A DNA stretch of 64,000 bases, taken from positions 1 through 64,000 of the forward strand of contig JAQVWN010000007.1 of NCBI GenBank assembly GCA_028749475.1, given 5' to 3'. This document shows, one piece after another, positions 34,268 to 42,781 of this stretch. Within the stretch, counting starts at the first letter, position 1, and each line of letters opens with the position of its first letter. The translations under genes were made by a program, and so were the position numbers. Origin of the DNA: Thomasclavelia sp. (GTDB lineage Bacteria > Bacillota_I > Bacilli_A > Erysipelotrichales > Coprobacillaceae). The notes under the pieces are model-generated. The model had not been told where the DNA came from. It searched no databases and worked only from the letters and a program-made list of their open reading frames with translations.

Positions 34268-34629
34268 TGCCAGACAAGACAAAAGCTACCCAAATAAGTA
34301 TAGATGAACAAATGGTCCAATATGCTGAAAAGATATTACCAATTGTCTATCAAATAACATATTATCAAAATAAACAGGTAGAACTCTTCGAAATGTTTAA
34401 TAACTATAAAGGTGGAGCCCAAAAAGAAGTTCTAGATCACCAAGAAGGAGTTTTAAAACAAATAAATACCATAGCTGAAGGTTATAATATGTTAGCAACC
34501 AATCTACAAGAACTAATCGAAGCCTTTTTAAAACAAGATACTGCTAGAGCCCAACAATTCTACAATAATATCGTAAGTAATACTGGTAAATCACTCTTAA
34601 TAGAAATGGGAGTTATTGAAAAAAAATAA
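34267..34629 (+). CDS. WXG100-like effector partner
   Basis: 120 aa from the ATG at 34267, which overlaps the previous stop codon; an in-frame TTG at 34252 is less likely. All-helical with central YQNKQVELFEMFNNYKGGAQ and a GlnAla-rich second helix. The last base of its stop is the first of the toxin ATG (TAATG), the tightest coupling in the cluster, so it is the best candidate for the direct partner of the toxin. Confidence 0.55.
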   Translation: MPDKTKATQISIDEQMVQYAEKILPIVYQITYYQNKQVELFEMFNNYKGGAQKEVLDHQEGVLKQINTIAEGYNMLATNLQELIEAFLKQDTARAQQFYNNIVSNTGKSLLIEMGVIEKK

Positions 34630-36365
34630 TGGGAAAATATTATATCAGCATTAAAGCAAATTGGAATCAAGAGAAAAAAGAACATGATTTGGTAGATCAA
34701 GGACTTGATATTTTAAAAAAGGTAGATTATTTATTAGATAGTGTCTTTGATGATGATCTGTCACATGATACATATGGGCAAATGAGAACAGTTCATTATG
34801 AAAGAAAAGATAAAGCACTTCAAAAAGTAAAAGAAAAGAATGAAAATCTAACAAACTATGCTAGTGGTATTCATAGTTTGTTAGAAGATAAAGAAGATGA
34901 TTTTCATAAAGAGTTTAGTAGTGTATTAGAAGACTTATCAACAATGAATATCAATGATATAAAAATAGATAATTCATTGAATATTGAAGGTACAACAGCC
35001 TATACAGATTATAGTGACTCTGGAGGCTATCAAGGAGCTTCCAATGGAAAAATAATACTAGTAAAGAATATTAAAAATAAAATAACATATGCCGATATCA
35101 TGGCTAAAACCGACATGCTTGGTTTAAAAGATGAATTTAAGAAATATAAAGACAAACAAGAAAAGAAACTCGGTAAAAAGTATACTAGTGCTGAGATATT
35201 AAAACTAAAACAAGAATGGTATAAAGCCGTAACAGATACTTCATTTGATCATACAGTATATACAGATGAATGGAGAGCTAATCTATCTAAAGTGCTAGAT
35301 TTTATACCTGTAATTGGCGGAATTAAGAATATAGGAGAAGCAATTGCAGGTAAAAGTATTACAGGCGAACATCTAAGTAGTGGTGAAAGAGTAATGAATG
35401 CTGTCCTTGGAAGCGCATCTATAGCAGTAGATGCAATTACCCTAGGGCATGGCTCAGGTATTGTTGGAATAGCTAAGGTAGCTGCCAAAGAGACAATAGT
35501 TCGAGGAGCAACTATGTTAGGAACTGAGGCAGTAAGTACGGGATTACAAAAACTAGGACTACCACCAGAAATAGCATTTGTGATATCATTAGGTATAACT
35601 ATAGGAGCGGCGTATGTAGGAGGAAAGTTATACAGTAAATATGTAGGAGGTAATTATTCCTCACTTGGAAAGACATCAGTTGAAGATGGTGTCGAAAATA
35701 GTAAATATATAGGAAGTGAGTATTCAGCCTTTGGAGACATGTCACCCGAAGATGGTGCAAGATATAGTAAATATTGGGATGAAGTAGCTAGTGGAACTCA
35801 TAATTTACCAGGCATGGATGCAGATGATTATGCTCGGTATGTAAAAGGAATTAATAAACTTGATGAAATAAAGATTAACAAGGCAGAAGGTTATTTTACA
35901 CATCAAGAATTAGAAAAACAGAATATTCTAGAAGAATATTTGAACACAAGTAAAGCAAATACCTCATTGTTAAATGAGGGTGGTAGTAAGACATATTATC
36001 CAGGAAGTGAAAATCAACCATTGACTGAAAATGTAGCTAATACATTTACTGGAGGAACATATTCAGAAACAGTACTGCCAGAAGATACAACATTTTATAG
36101 GGTTTATTCATCAGATAGTAATATGATTGAAAGATATATGTCTAGAACACCTCAAAATGGTGGAATGCAATCACAGCTCGATTTAGCACTGAATCCCGAT
36201 TGGGGGAATAATGCTACGTATGTTGAAAAGGTAATGGTTCCTAAAGGAACAACTATTTATGAAGGAACAGCTGCTCCACAAATAATTAACGGAGGCGCTG
36301 GGGTGCTACCAGGTGGAGGAAATCAAGTGTATATAAAAGATGTGAATGGAGAGTGGTTTAAATGA
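34629..36365 (+). CDS. Polymorphic T7SS toxin: helical head, pre-toxin TG domain, ART-like tip
   Basis: 578 aa. Residues 1-115 are helical (targeting head). Residues ~205-330 form the pre-toxin TG domain (VLDFIPVIGGIKNIGEAIAG, LSSGERVMNAVLG). Two repeats follow (YSSLGKTSVEDG, YSAFGDMSPEDG). After LLNEGG the tip begins: FYRVYSSDSN, SRTPQNGGMQSQLDLAL, VMVPKGTTIYEG and LPGGGNQVYI, resembling ADP-ribosyltransferase-like toxin domains; the catalytic set is not proven. DNA 34737-35985 recurs at 41533-42781 with only about six changes. Stop overlaps the next gene (ATGA), the likely immunity gene. Confidence 0.72.
   Translation: MGKYYISIKANWNQEKKEHDLVDQGLDILKKVDYLLDSVFDDDLSHDTYGQMRTVHYERKDKALQKVKEKNENLTNYASGIHSLLEDKEDDFHKEFSSVLEDLSTMNINDIKIDNSLNIEGTTAYTDYSDSGGYQGASNGKIILVKNIKNKITYADIMAKTDMLGLKDEFKKYKDKQEKKLGKKYTSAEILKLKQEWYKAVTDTSFDHTVYTDEWRANLSKVLDFIPVIGGIKNIGEAIAGKSITGEHLSSGERVMNAVLGSASIAVDAITLGHGSGIVGIAKVAAKETIVRGATMLGTEAVSTGLQKLGLPPEIAFVISLGITIGAAYVGGKLYSKYVGGNYSSLGKTSVEDGVENSKYIGSEYSAFGDMSPEDGARYSKYWDEVASGTHNLPGMDADDYARYVKGINKLDEIKINKAEGYFTHQELEKQNILEEYLNTSKANTSLLNEGGSKTYYPGSENQPLTENVANTFTGGTYSETVLPEDTTFYRVYSSDSNMIERYMSRTPQNGGMQSQLDLALNPDWGNNATYVEKVMVPKGTTIYEGTAAPQIINGGAGVLPGGGNQVYIKDVNGEWFK
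34737..35985 (+). repeat. 1,249-bp direct repeat, copy in the intact toxin gene
   Basis: Same length and no gaps against 41533-42781; the only differences I find are about six substitutions, all in the last ~140 bp. It ends exactly where the toxin tips begin, at the codons for NEGG. Such a repeat allows homologous exchange of tips. Confidence 0.85.
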
Positions 36366-36661
36366 GTATTTGTAATTGTAATAAAAGAAATGGAATGGAG
36401 ATTAATACTAAAAAGGAATTTGAAGATTTGAAAACGTATTTTACACAACAATTATGTGATGGAATTTTTGAAGATATTCAAATAGTAAGCCCATACTATG
36501 TTGGAATAAATGAAAAACAGCAGAAAATAGAATGGTATGCAGACAAATGGTACAAATGCAAATGCTGTGGATGTCTTTGGGAATTTATATATCCTGATTT
36601 TCCAGCAAAAGGTTTTGTTAGAAAATTCGAGGATGGAGTATATCATCAGATGGAGACGTGA
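36362..36661 (+). CDS. Candidate immunity protein, Cys-rich
   Basis: 99 aa; ATG overlaps the toxin stop (ATGA). Contains a cysteine cluster YKCKCCGCLWEF (about residues 58-69) and a second at the start (CNCNK), hinting at metal binding. Followed 4 nt later by the SseB gene. It is the first gene after the toxin and so the default cognate immunity candidate; no family recognised. Confidence 0.55.
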   Translation: MSICNCNKRNGMEINTKKEFEDLKTYFTQQLCDGIFEDIQIVSPYYVGINEKQQKIEWYADKWYKCKCCGCLWEFIYPDFPAKGFVRKFEDGVYHQMET

Positions 36662-36665
36662 GAAA

Positions 36666-37409
36666 ATGAATATTAATGAACCGATTAGTAATCCTGTATT
36701 AATTGATATAATTGAAAAATTAAAGAATAATAGTGAAACACAACAAGCATTCTTCGAAGAACTTGCAAAATCAAAATTGTTGTGCCCTGCAGATATTCAA
36801 TTGCATAATAGTTCGAGAGATGGAAACAAAATAGTTGTTGGTGAAGAGACTTTAATATCTGTCAAGCATTTAGAAGATACAAAAGGCAATAAATTTTTAA
36901 TTGCATTTACTGATTGGAAAGAATTATACAAATGGAATTCTTCAAAAGATCAGCAAACATTGATTTTTAGTTATAAAGATTATCAAAATATTATGAAAGA
37001 AGCTAAAGATGTATATTCAGGAATGGTAATTAATCCCTTTGGCGCAAATATTGTGATTACACTTTCAATGCTTGATGGCATGGAAAAAAATTATATAGTA
37101 AAAAAAGAAGAACGGGTGTTTATAGGAATTCCGGCTCAATATCCAACTGAATTGATAAATGAACTATGTGTGCTTTTTAATAAAGAAAAGAATGTTGAAA
37201 AGGCGTATTTATTATGGATGGTAAGAGGTGACGAAGGAAGCTATTTACTAATATTGGATTCAAAAGAAAACTCAAATATTTTATATCCAAAAGTCGGGAA
37301 TTGCTGTAGTAAATTTCTAAAAGATAAAAAGCTAGATATAGTTTCAGCTAGCTCTGGTTTTGGAAAGAATACAATTAAAGAATATCAACCATTTTATCAG
37401 CGTAAGTAG
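36666..37409 (+). CDS. SseB-domain protein, probable immunity or accessory
   Basis: 247 aa from the ATG at 36666 (GGAGACGTGAG upstream; longer in-frame starts run into the preceding gene). The first half shows the SseB pattern FLIAFTDWKELYKWN, QTLIFSYKDYQNIM and GMVINPFGANIVIT; the second half resembles the SseB C-terminal domain (VFIGIPAQYPTELINELCVL, AYLLWMVRGDEGSYLLILD). SseB proteins are frequent next to polymorphic toxins as immunity or helper proteins. Followed by a large structured intergenic element. Confidence 0.75.
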   Translation: MNINEPISNPVLIDIIEKLKNNSETQQAFFEELAKSKLLCPADIQLHNSSRDGNKIVVGEETLISVKHLEDTKGNKFLIAFTDWKELYKWNSSKDQQTLIFSYKDYQNIMKEAKDVYSGMVINPFGANIVITLSMLDGMEKNYIVKKEERVFIGIPAQYPTELINELCVLFNKEKNVEKAYLLWMVRGDEGSYLLILDSKENSNILYPKVGNCCSKFLKDKKLDIVSASSGFGKNTIKEYQPFYQRK

Positions 37410-37466
37410 TTTGTTATATCAATAATATTAATGAAGTAGGTGCATAAGAACGTAATTACACTATTG

Positions 37467-37735
37467 ATTAAAGGGACTGGGAATCCCAGATAGAAAATCG
37501 CAAGTGTGGCTACACTTGCTGTGCTTGCTATTAGATGTTTTTGCTGTTTTAAAGGTATCGGTATGAGATAAGATTGGATATGGATTTGGTGAGATTTCCA
37601 ACCTATATTCTTATAAAAAGTATTAAGATTTGAGAGAATTATTGGCATATTGAAAGAGCAGTTGTAGAAGGAAGTGAAAGGAGAAGAAGAAATCGCTTCT
37701 GAACTTCCTAAAGAACTGCTCTTTTGAATAAGCGA
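37467..37735 (+). repeat. Structured intergenic element, copy 1
   Basis: Homologous to 40408-40625. Contains the hairpin GCAAGTGT-ggct-ACACTTGC and, after an AT-rich gap, a long terminator-like stem AAAGAGCAGTT/AACTGCTCTTT enclosing an inner GGAAGT/ACTTCC pair. It follows the immunity genes of the TG toxin; the second copy follows the SMI1/KNR4 gene. Probably a conserved cassette-end terminator and recombination site. Confidence 0.6.
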
Positions 37736-37759
37736 ACATTCGGCGAACTTTTTAATAAA

Positions 37760-37990
37760 TGGGCAGACAAGGCAGTGACTGGGCGGTAAGATGCGGATGG
37801 AGTATAAGATACTTCCCAGTAAGCCAGCGGCACTTCTTTGGTGCCTTATGTCTGGTTAGAGGTAAATAGACTAAACCACCCTTGTCCATGCAGCACAAGC
37901 GTAAGACTGTAGAGAGACTTATTAGTTGAGGTTGTCAGTATCTCGTCTTTATGGAAGTATCAAACTCCAATGATTAAAGTGAATGAATTG
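37760..37990 (+). ncRNA. Probable IS110 bridge-RNA region
   Basis: Non-coding left end of the IS, the place where IS110-group elements encode their bridge RNA. Structure visible: ACTGGG (37778-37783) with CCCAGT (37815-37820); GGCAC-TTCTTT-GGTGCC (37829-37845); and an open stretch CTAAACCACCCTTGTCC (37871-37887). The 10 nt ACCACCCTTG (37875-37884) are complementary to CAAGGGTGGT at the right junction (39504-39513). Boundaries and loops are inferred. Confidence 0.55.
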
Positions 37991-38001
37991 GAGACGATAC
38001 G

Positions 38002-39213
38002 ATGAAAAGAGAAGACTGTATATATGTTGGTATAGACCTACATAAAGAGACACATACAGCAGTGATACTTAATTGCTTTAATAAGAAATTGGGAGAGATA
38101 ACATTTAACAATATCCCATCTGATTACTCTAAACTTCTAAAAAAGGTTAATAAGTGCTGTCCTGATGATAAAGAGGTTGTCTATGGACTGGAGAATGTTT
38201 ATGGATATGGTAGAACTCTAGCCGTATGGCTACTAGAAAGAAACTGTATAGTTAAAGATGTTAATCCATCCGTATCTAATAGACAAGCAAAGCATAGGGG
38301 AGCGATGTATAAAAAGAGTGATCGTGATGATGCACAGGCTATAGCACTAGCTACTATTAATCTATTAGATACTCTTCCTAATGCACATCCGGATGAAGGA
38401 TATTGGGCACTCAGTTTACTTGTTCATCGTAGAGATAACATCATGAGACAGAGGATACGATTGGTGAATCAACTTCATGAACAACTGTGTATGGCATATC
38501 CGGAATATAAGACCTTCTTTTGTGATATAGGTAGACCCACAGCACTGTACTTTTGGAGGAAGTATCCATCAAGAAGATACCTACAAGAAATGAGTGCAGA
38601 AGAGTTGTCAAAAGACCTAAAAGAGATAAGCCATAACAGAGTCTCTGTTAAATCATGTGAGAGAATACTTGAATCTATAAAAGCAGATAAACTACCAGAT
38701 AGTATCCATCAAGAATCAAGAGATGCTGTAACGGTAGGAATAGTAGATGATCTGATGCATTATGATAAGCAGCTAAAGAGTGTAGAAGAAGAGATGGCAA
38801 GACTGTATCATGCTATGAACTGTACATTAACCACTATTCCAGGAATTCATATCATAACCGCAGTAAAGATACTGTCTTGTATTGGAGATATTTATAGATT
38901 CTCTACTCCAAATAAACTGGCACAGTTTGCAGGGATAGCACCATTAAGACTGTCTTCAGCAGGCAAAGGTAAGGATATGGTACAGAAACAGGGGAATGGA
39001 AGACTAAGAGCTACAATGTACTTTCTAGCAATTCAGTCTATACAGACATCCGCAAAAGGTAAGGCAAGAAACCCTATATTCAGAGAATACTTCGATAAGA
39101 GAGTTAAAGAAGGTAAGAATAAGAAACAGATACTAATCTGTATCTCCAGAAGACTGATAAACATCATATATGGGATGTTAAAGAATGGAACAGAATACAG
39201 ACTGGAGAGGTAA
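38002..39213 (+). CDS. IS110-family transposase (DEDD recombinase)
   Basis: 403 aa. The N-terminal RuvC-like domain shows the DEDD residues in VGIDLHKETH, GLENVYGYG and KKSDRDDAQAIA. The C-terminal Transposase_20 domain shows TTIPGIHIITAVKILSCIG and the serine-bearing APLRLSSAGKGK. Full length and apparently intact, so the element may be active. It carries out RNA-guided recombination between donor and target DNA with the bridge RNA in known members of the family. Confidence 0.93.
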   Translation: MKREDCIYVGIDLHKETHTAVILNCFNKKLGEITFNNIPSDYSKLLKKVNKCCPDDKEVVYGLENVYGYGRTLAVWLLERNCIVKDVNPSVSNRQAKHRGAMYKKSDRDDAQAIALATINLLDTLPNAHPDEGYWALSLLVHRRDNIMRQRIRLVNQLHEQLCMAYPEYKTFFCDIGRPTALYFWRKYPSRRYLQEMSAEELSKDLKEISHNRVSVKSCERILESIKADKLPDSIHQESRDAVTVGIVDDLMHYDKQLKSVEEEMARLYHAMNCTLTTIPGIHIITAVKILSCIGDIYRFSTPNKLAQFAGIAPLRLSSAGKGKDMVQKQGNGRLRATMYFLAIQSIQTSAKGKARNPIFREYFDKRVKEGKNKKQILICISRRLINIIYGMLKNGTEYRLER

Positions 39214-39503
39214 TCAAAAAAGGTATATTTAAGTGTTGAATATAGGTCAATATGTCCTCTGTAATCCACTTGATTAGAATATACAGGGGAATATAAGGTA
39301 GAGCCGATAAACAAGCCCTAAAAGATAAAATCAAGGAATATAGAGCTAATTAGTAACACCAGTAGAGAAGAGACTCGAACTATGATAGAATCGGTATCAA
39401 AGAGAACTGACAAAGAGAGTTTTTAAAAGATATCGTACATAGGTAATTAGAGAGGCAGAAGAAAACAGACTGCTTCACAAAACATAGAAACAAGAATCGC
39501 TGT
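39214..39503 (+). other. IS110 right end, non-coding
   Basis: No ORF with a ribosome-binding site. Contains an imperfect palindrome around 39262-39290. Ends near the junction with the toxin remnant. Confidence 0.5.
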
Positions 39504-39504
39504 C

Positions 39505-39789
39505 AAGGGTGGTAGTGATAAAATACCAGATAAAGTAAAAAATATAGCAACTCAAGTAATTGATAATAATGGTTTAGCCCCAGAAGGATATAAAGGTGGT
39601 AAGATATTTAATAATATGCCAAAAGAAGAAGGAGCACAGAAACTTCCGGAAGGCGTTACATATAAGGAATACGATGTTAATCCTTATGTGAAAGGTCAAA
39701 ATAGAGGCATGGAAAGAATTGTAATAGGTGATGACGGCTCAGTTTGGTATACGAATGACCATTATTTTACATTTAAGAAATTGAAATGA
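39505..39789 (+). pseudogene. Remnant of a barnase/RNase Sa-type toxin tip
   Basis: Open frame of about 94 codons ending TGA at 39787-39789, with no start. It begins KGGSDKIPDKVKN, where GGS matches the NEGGS junction of the TG toxin, and then reads GYKGGKIFNN, YKEYDVNPYVKGQNRGMERI and VWYTNDHYFTFKKL. This is the guanyl-specific ribonuclease fold with catalytic Glu (GMERI), Arg and His (NDHYFTF). The head and TG domain are missing; the IS110 lies where they should be. Confidence 0.75.
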
Positions 39790-39804
39790 TGAGGAGAAAA
39801 AATA

Positions 39805-40350
39805 ATGTATAAAGATAGTATAGAATTACTTAAAAAAAATAATGTAACGTTCGAAAAAGGCTTGAGTGCTGATGAAATACTACAAATCGAAAAGCAATAT
39901 GATATTTCTTTCCCGACGAGTTTACGAAAATTTTTAATGACTGAATTACCTGTATCAAAAGGATTTTATAATTGGAGAAATTTCGATATAGAAAATATTA
40001 AATATATCAAGAATATGATTAAGCAGCCAATACAATATATTAATGATATGCCACAAGAAATTTATTGGTGTGAGGATTGGGGAAAAGAACCGGAAAATTT
40101 GGAGAGTTTTAAAGATGAGGTTAAAAAAAGATTAGCGAAAGCACCAAAGTTAATTCCCATTTATTCACATAGATATATGCCTATGCTTGATAATGAAAAC
40201 CCACCGATAATATCAGTACATGGTGGAGATGTAATTTATATGGGGAAAGATTTATATGATTATTTTATGGTAGAATATGGCAGTAAGAAGCAAACGGAAA
40301 TTAGTTTTAGCAGTATAAAATCAATACCTTTTTGGTCGGATATAATGTAG
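39805..40350 (+). CDS. SMI1/KNR4 (SUKH) family immunity protein
   Basis: 181 aa with GAGGAGA upstream. SUKH signature: LSADEILQIEKQYDISFPTSLRKFL (first ~20 shown as EILQIEKQYDISFPTSLRKF), then YWCEDWGKEPENL, LIPIYSHRYMP and PIISVHGGDVIYMGKDLYDYF. SUKH proteins neutralise nuclease toxins. It sits 15 nt after the RNase remnant and is surely its former immunity protein; it is still intact and may protect against siblings carrying the active toxin. Confidence 0.85.
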   Translation: MYKDSIELLKKNNVTFEKGLSADEILQIEKQYDISFPTSLRKFLMTELPVSKGFYNWRNFDIENIKYIKNMIKQPIQYINDMPQEIYWCEDWGKEPENLESFKDEVKKRLAKAPKLIPIYSHRYMPMLDNENPPIISVHGGDVIYMGKDLYDYFMVEYGSKKQTEISFSSIKSIPFWSDIM

Positions 40351-40407
40351 GAAGTTTTTGATTGATGTTTTTTAATGAAAACTGAATATAATATATATGC
40401 AAAAAAG

Positions 40408-40625
40408 TATGGGACTCATAGATAAGAACACAGCAAGTGTGACTACACTTGCTGTGTTTGTAATAGATGATATTCATGTTTTGAGATGGTAAGTTCTTTA
40501 AACAATCTCTTTCAAAAAGTATTAAGATTTGAGAGAATAATTGGTGTGTTGAAAGAGCGGTTGCAAAAGGAAGTGAAAGTAAAGAAATTGATCTTTACTT
40601 CCTGAATAACTGCTTTTTTTAAATA
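40408..40625 (+). repeat. Structured intergenic element, copy 2
   Basis: Same order of elements as 37467-37735: GCAAGTGT-gact-ACACTTGC hairpin, the phrase AAAAAGTATTAAGATTTGAG, then a long stem AAAGAGCGGTT ... AACTGCTTTTTTT with an inner AGGAAGT/ACTTCC pair. A short insertion/deletion in the middle distinguishes the copies. Confidence 0.6.
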
Positions 40626-40655
40626 TTAAAATCTATGTTGATTGTTTTGTCAGTT

Positions 40656-40763
40656 AAATATGGAAGCAATGGGAAAATGTTGGAAATAGAAGCATTAGAA
40701 GATAGTGGTATACTAACAGATATCACGGAAGATGTAATGAAAGGAAAAATTAAAATTGATTAA
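40656..40763 (+). pseudogene. Remnant of an unknown toxin tip
   Basis: About 35 codons reading YGSNGKMLEIEALEDSG and ending GKIKID with TAA at 40761-40763. No start or ribosome-binding site. It is preceded by the structured element and overlaps the start of the next gene by 8 nt, exactly the toxin-immunity arrangement. Identity of the toxin unknown. Confidence 0.4.
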
Positions 40764-41361
40764 AACAATAAAAGAATTAATAAAAGAACTACTAAAAGAT
40801 CAACACTATCGTATAATCGAAAGAGCTGATGAAATTGTGCTATATGGAGAAGATGAACCCTATCCAGAAGATTACATTAGTATTAAATCGTTTCTTGAGA
40901 AAAAAGAGTTTGTAGTATATGACGGGTGTCGCAATGTCAGATACATACTCTTTAAAACAAATGATGAAAATTTAGCAGCTATCTGTGGAGTTATTAAATA
41001 TAAAAGACTAGATGATAATCTAATCGACAGAGTAACTATGAAAAAAATAGCAGAGTGCGTAGAATCAGAAGGTGAACAACCTGCTTTATCATTCATTACA
41101 AACAATTTTAGTGATTCAGTTTATTCCGTAGGTGTAGAAGAATATGGAAAGATATCTTTAATAAAAAAAGATGACAAAATTGATATTAAATACTTGGGAA
41201 AATATATTGTTAAGGATGAAATCATAAGAATAGCATATTCTGTATTTTATAACTATTGTTTAAAATTGAAATATATTAAATCTTATTATTATTCAAATGT
41301 AGAAAAGATAAATAGTTATGTATCAATAGAGCAAGTATGCGAATGGTATATATTTTCTTAG
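40756..41361 (+). CDS. Candidate immunity protein of the unknown toxin remnant
   Basis: 201 aa from a TTG at 40756, with AAAGGAAA about 11 nt upstream and coupled to the toxin remnant. Contains SFITNNFSDSVYSVGVEEYG and a C-terminal helical part ending EQVCEWYIFS. The 3' half of the gene plus 40 nt of flank is repeated at 44132-44463 as a frameshifted copy. Family not recognised. Confidence 0.55.
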   Translation: MIKTIKELIKELLKDQHYRIIERADEIVLYGEDEPYPEDYISIKSFLEKKEFVVYDGCRNVRYILFKTNDENLAAICGVIKYKRLDDNLIDRVTMKKIAECVESEGEQPALSFITNNFSDSVYSVGVEEYGKISLIKKDDKIDIKYLGKYIVKDEIIRIAYSVFYNYCLKLKYIKSYYYSNVEKINSYVSIEQVCEWYIFS

Positions 41362-41410
41362 TAGGAAACATTTAAATAGTAACAAAGTATTTTATAATTT
41401 ATATAAATTA
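41080..41410 (+). repeat. Repeat of the unknown immunity gene, copy 1
   Basis: Second half of the intact gene and its downstream flank, matching 44132-44463. Marks an ancestral duplication of an immunity cassette. Confidence 0.6.
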
Positions 41411-41532
41411 TAAATAATTAGAGGAATAGTTAAATGAAATTCCTCCAATCTGTTAGATTTTTGTTCTAACTGTTGGAGGCACATCATAAATAACAATTCC
41501 TTTTTATTTTTTTAGATTTTTTTATAAGCTTT
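41362..41532 (+). other. Intergenic stretch with a terminator-like hairpin
   Basis: CCTCCAA (41443-41449) and GTTAGA pair with TCTAAC and TTGGAGG (about 41464-41479), forming a long stem-loop. No gene; the homology to the TG toxin starts immediately after, at 41533. Confidence 0.5.
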
Positions 41533-42781
41533 GATAGTGTCTTTGATGATGATCTGTCACATGATACATATGGGCAAATGAGAACAGTTCATTATGAAAG
41601 AAAAGATAAAGCACTTCAAAAAGTAAAAGAAAAGAATGAAAATCTAACAAACTATGCTAGTGGTATTCATAGTTTGTTAGAAGATAAAGAAGATGATTTT
41701 CATAAAGAGTTTAGTAGTGTATTAGAAGACTTATCAACAATGAATATCAATGATATAAAAATAGATAATTCATTGAATATTGAAGGTACAACAGCCTATA
41801 CAGATTATAGTGACTCTGGAGGCTATCAAGGAGCTTCCAATGGAAAAATAATACTAGTAAAGAATATTAAAAATAAAATAACATATGCCGATATCATGGC
41901 TAAAACCGACATGCTTGGTTTAAAAGATGAATTTAAGAAATATAAAGACAAACAAGAAAAGAAACTCGGTAAAAAGTATACTAGTGCTGAGATATTAAAA
42001 CTAAAACAAGAATGGTATAAAGCCGTAACAGATACTTCATTTGATCATACAGTATATACAGATGAATGGAGAGCTAATCTATCTAAAGTGCTAGATTTTA
42101 TACCTGTAATTGGCGGAATTAAGAATATAGGAGAAGCAATTGCAGGTAAAAGTATTACAGGCGAACATCTAAGTAGTGGTGAAAGAGTAATGAATGCTGT
42201 CCTTGGAAGCGCATCTATAGCAGTAGATGCAATTACCCTAGGGCATGGCTCAGGTATTGTTGGAATAGCTAAGGTAGCTGCCAAAGAGACAATAGTTCGA
42301 GGAGCAACTATGTTAGGAACTGAGGCAGTAAGTACGGGATTACAAAAACTAGGACTACCACCAGAAATAGCATTTGTGATATCATTAGGTATAACTATAG
42401 GAGCGGCGTATGTAGGAGGAAAGTTATACAGTAAATATGTAGGAGGTAATTATTCCTCACTTGGAAAGACATCAGTTGAAGATGGTGTCGAAAATAGTAA
42501 ATATATAGGAAGTGAGTATTCAGCCTTTGGAGACATGTCACCCGAAGATGGTGCAAGATATAGTAAATATTGGGATGAAGTAGCTAGTGGAACTCATAAT
42601 TTACCAGGCATGGATGCAGATGATTATGCTCGGTATGTAAAAGGAATTAATAGACTTGATGAAATAAAGATTAACAAGGCAGAAGGTTACTTTACACATC
42701 AAGAATTACAAAAACAGAATATTCTAGAAGAATACTTAAACACAAGTAAAGCACATACCTCATTGTTAAATGAGGGTGGTA
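41533..42781 (+). repeat. 1,249-bp direct repeat, headless toxin copy
   Basis: Starts with GATAGTGTCTTTG, equal to 34737 onward in the intact toxin, and runs without gaps to the tip junction. Confidence 0.85.

Larger units (their letters stand above)
37737..39503 (+). mobile_element. IS110-family insertion sequence
   Basis: A single DEDD transposase gene with non-coding flanks of about 260 nt on the left and 290 nt on the right, inserted between the intergenic element and the remnant of an RNase toxin gene. No terminal inverted repeats or target duplication are visible, as expected for IS110. Ends are approximate: the left lies after the terminator stem at 37735, the right just before the toxin-like GGTGGTAGT at 39508. 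Confidence 0.75.

Noticed and set aside
37410-38001. Group II intron or retron before the IS transposase
   Set aside because: No reverse transcriptase and no domain V-like ending; an IS110 left end plus a repeated cassette-end element accounts for it.
41362-41532. Lost ribosome-binding site or start for the headless toxin
   Set aside because: No start codon with a Shine-Dalgarno sequence lies in frame between the hairpin and 41578; homology simply begins mid-gene at 41533.
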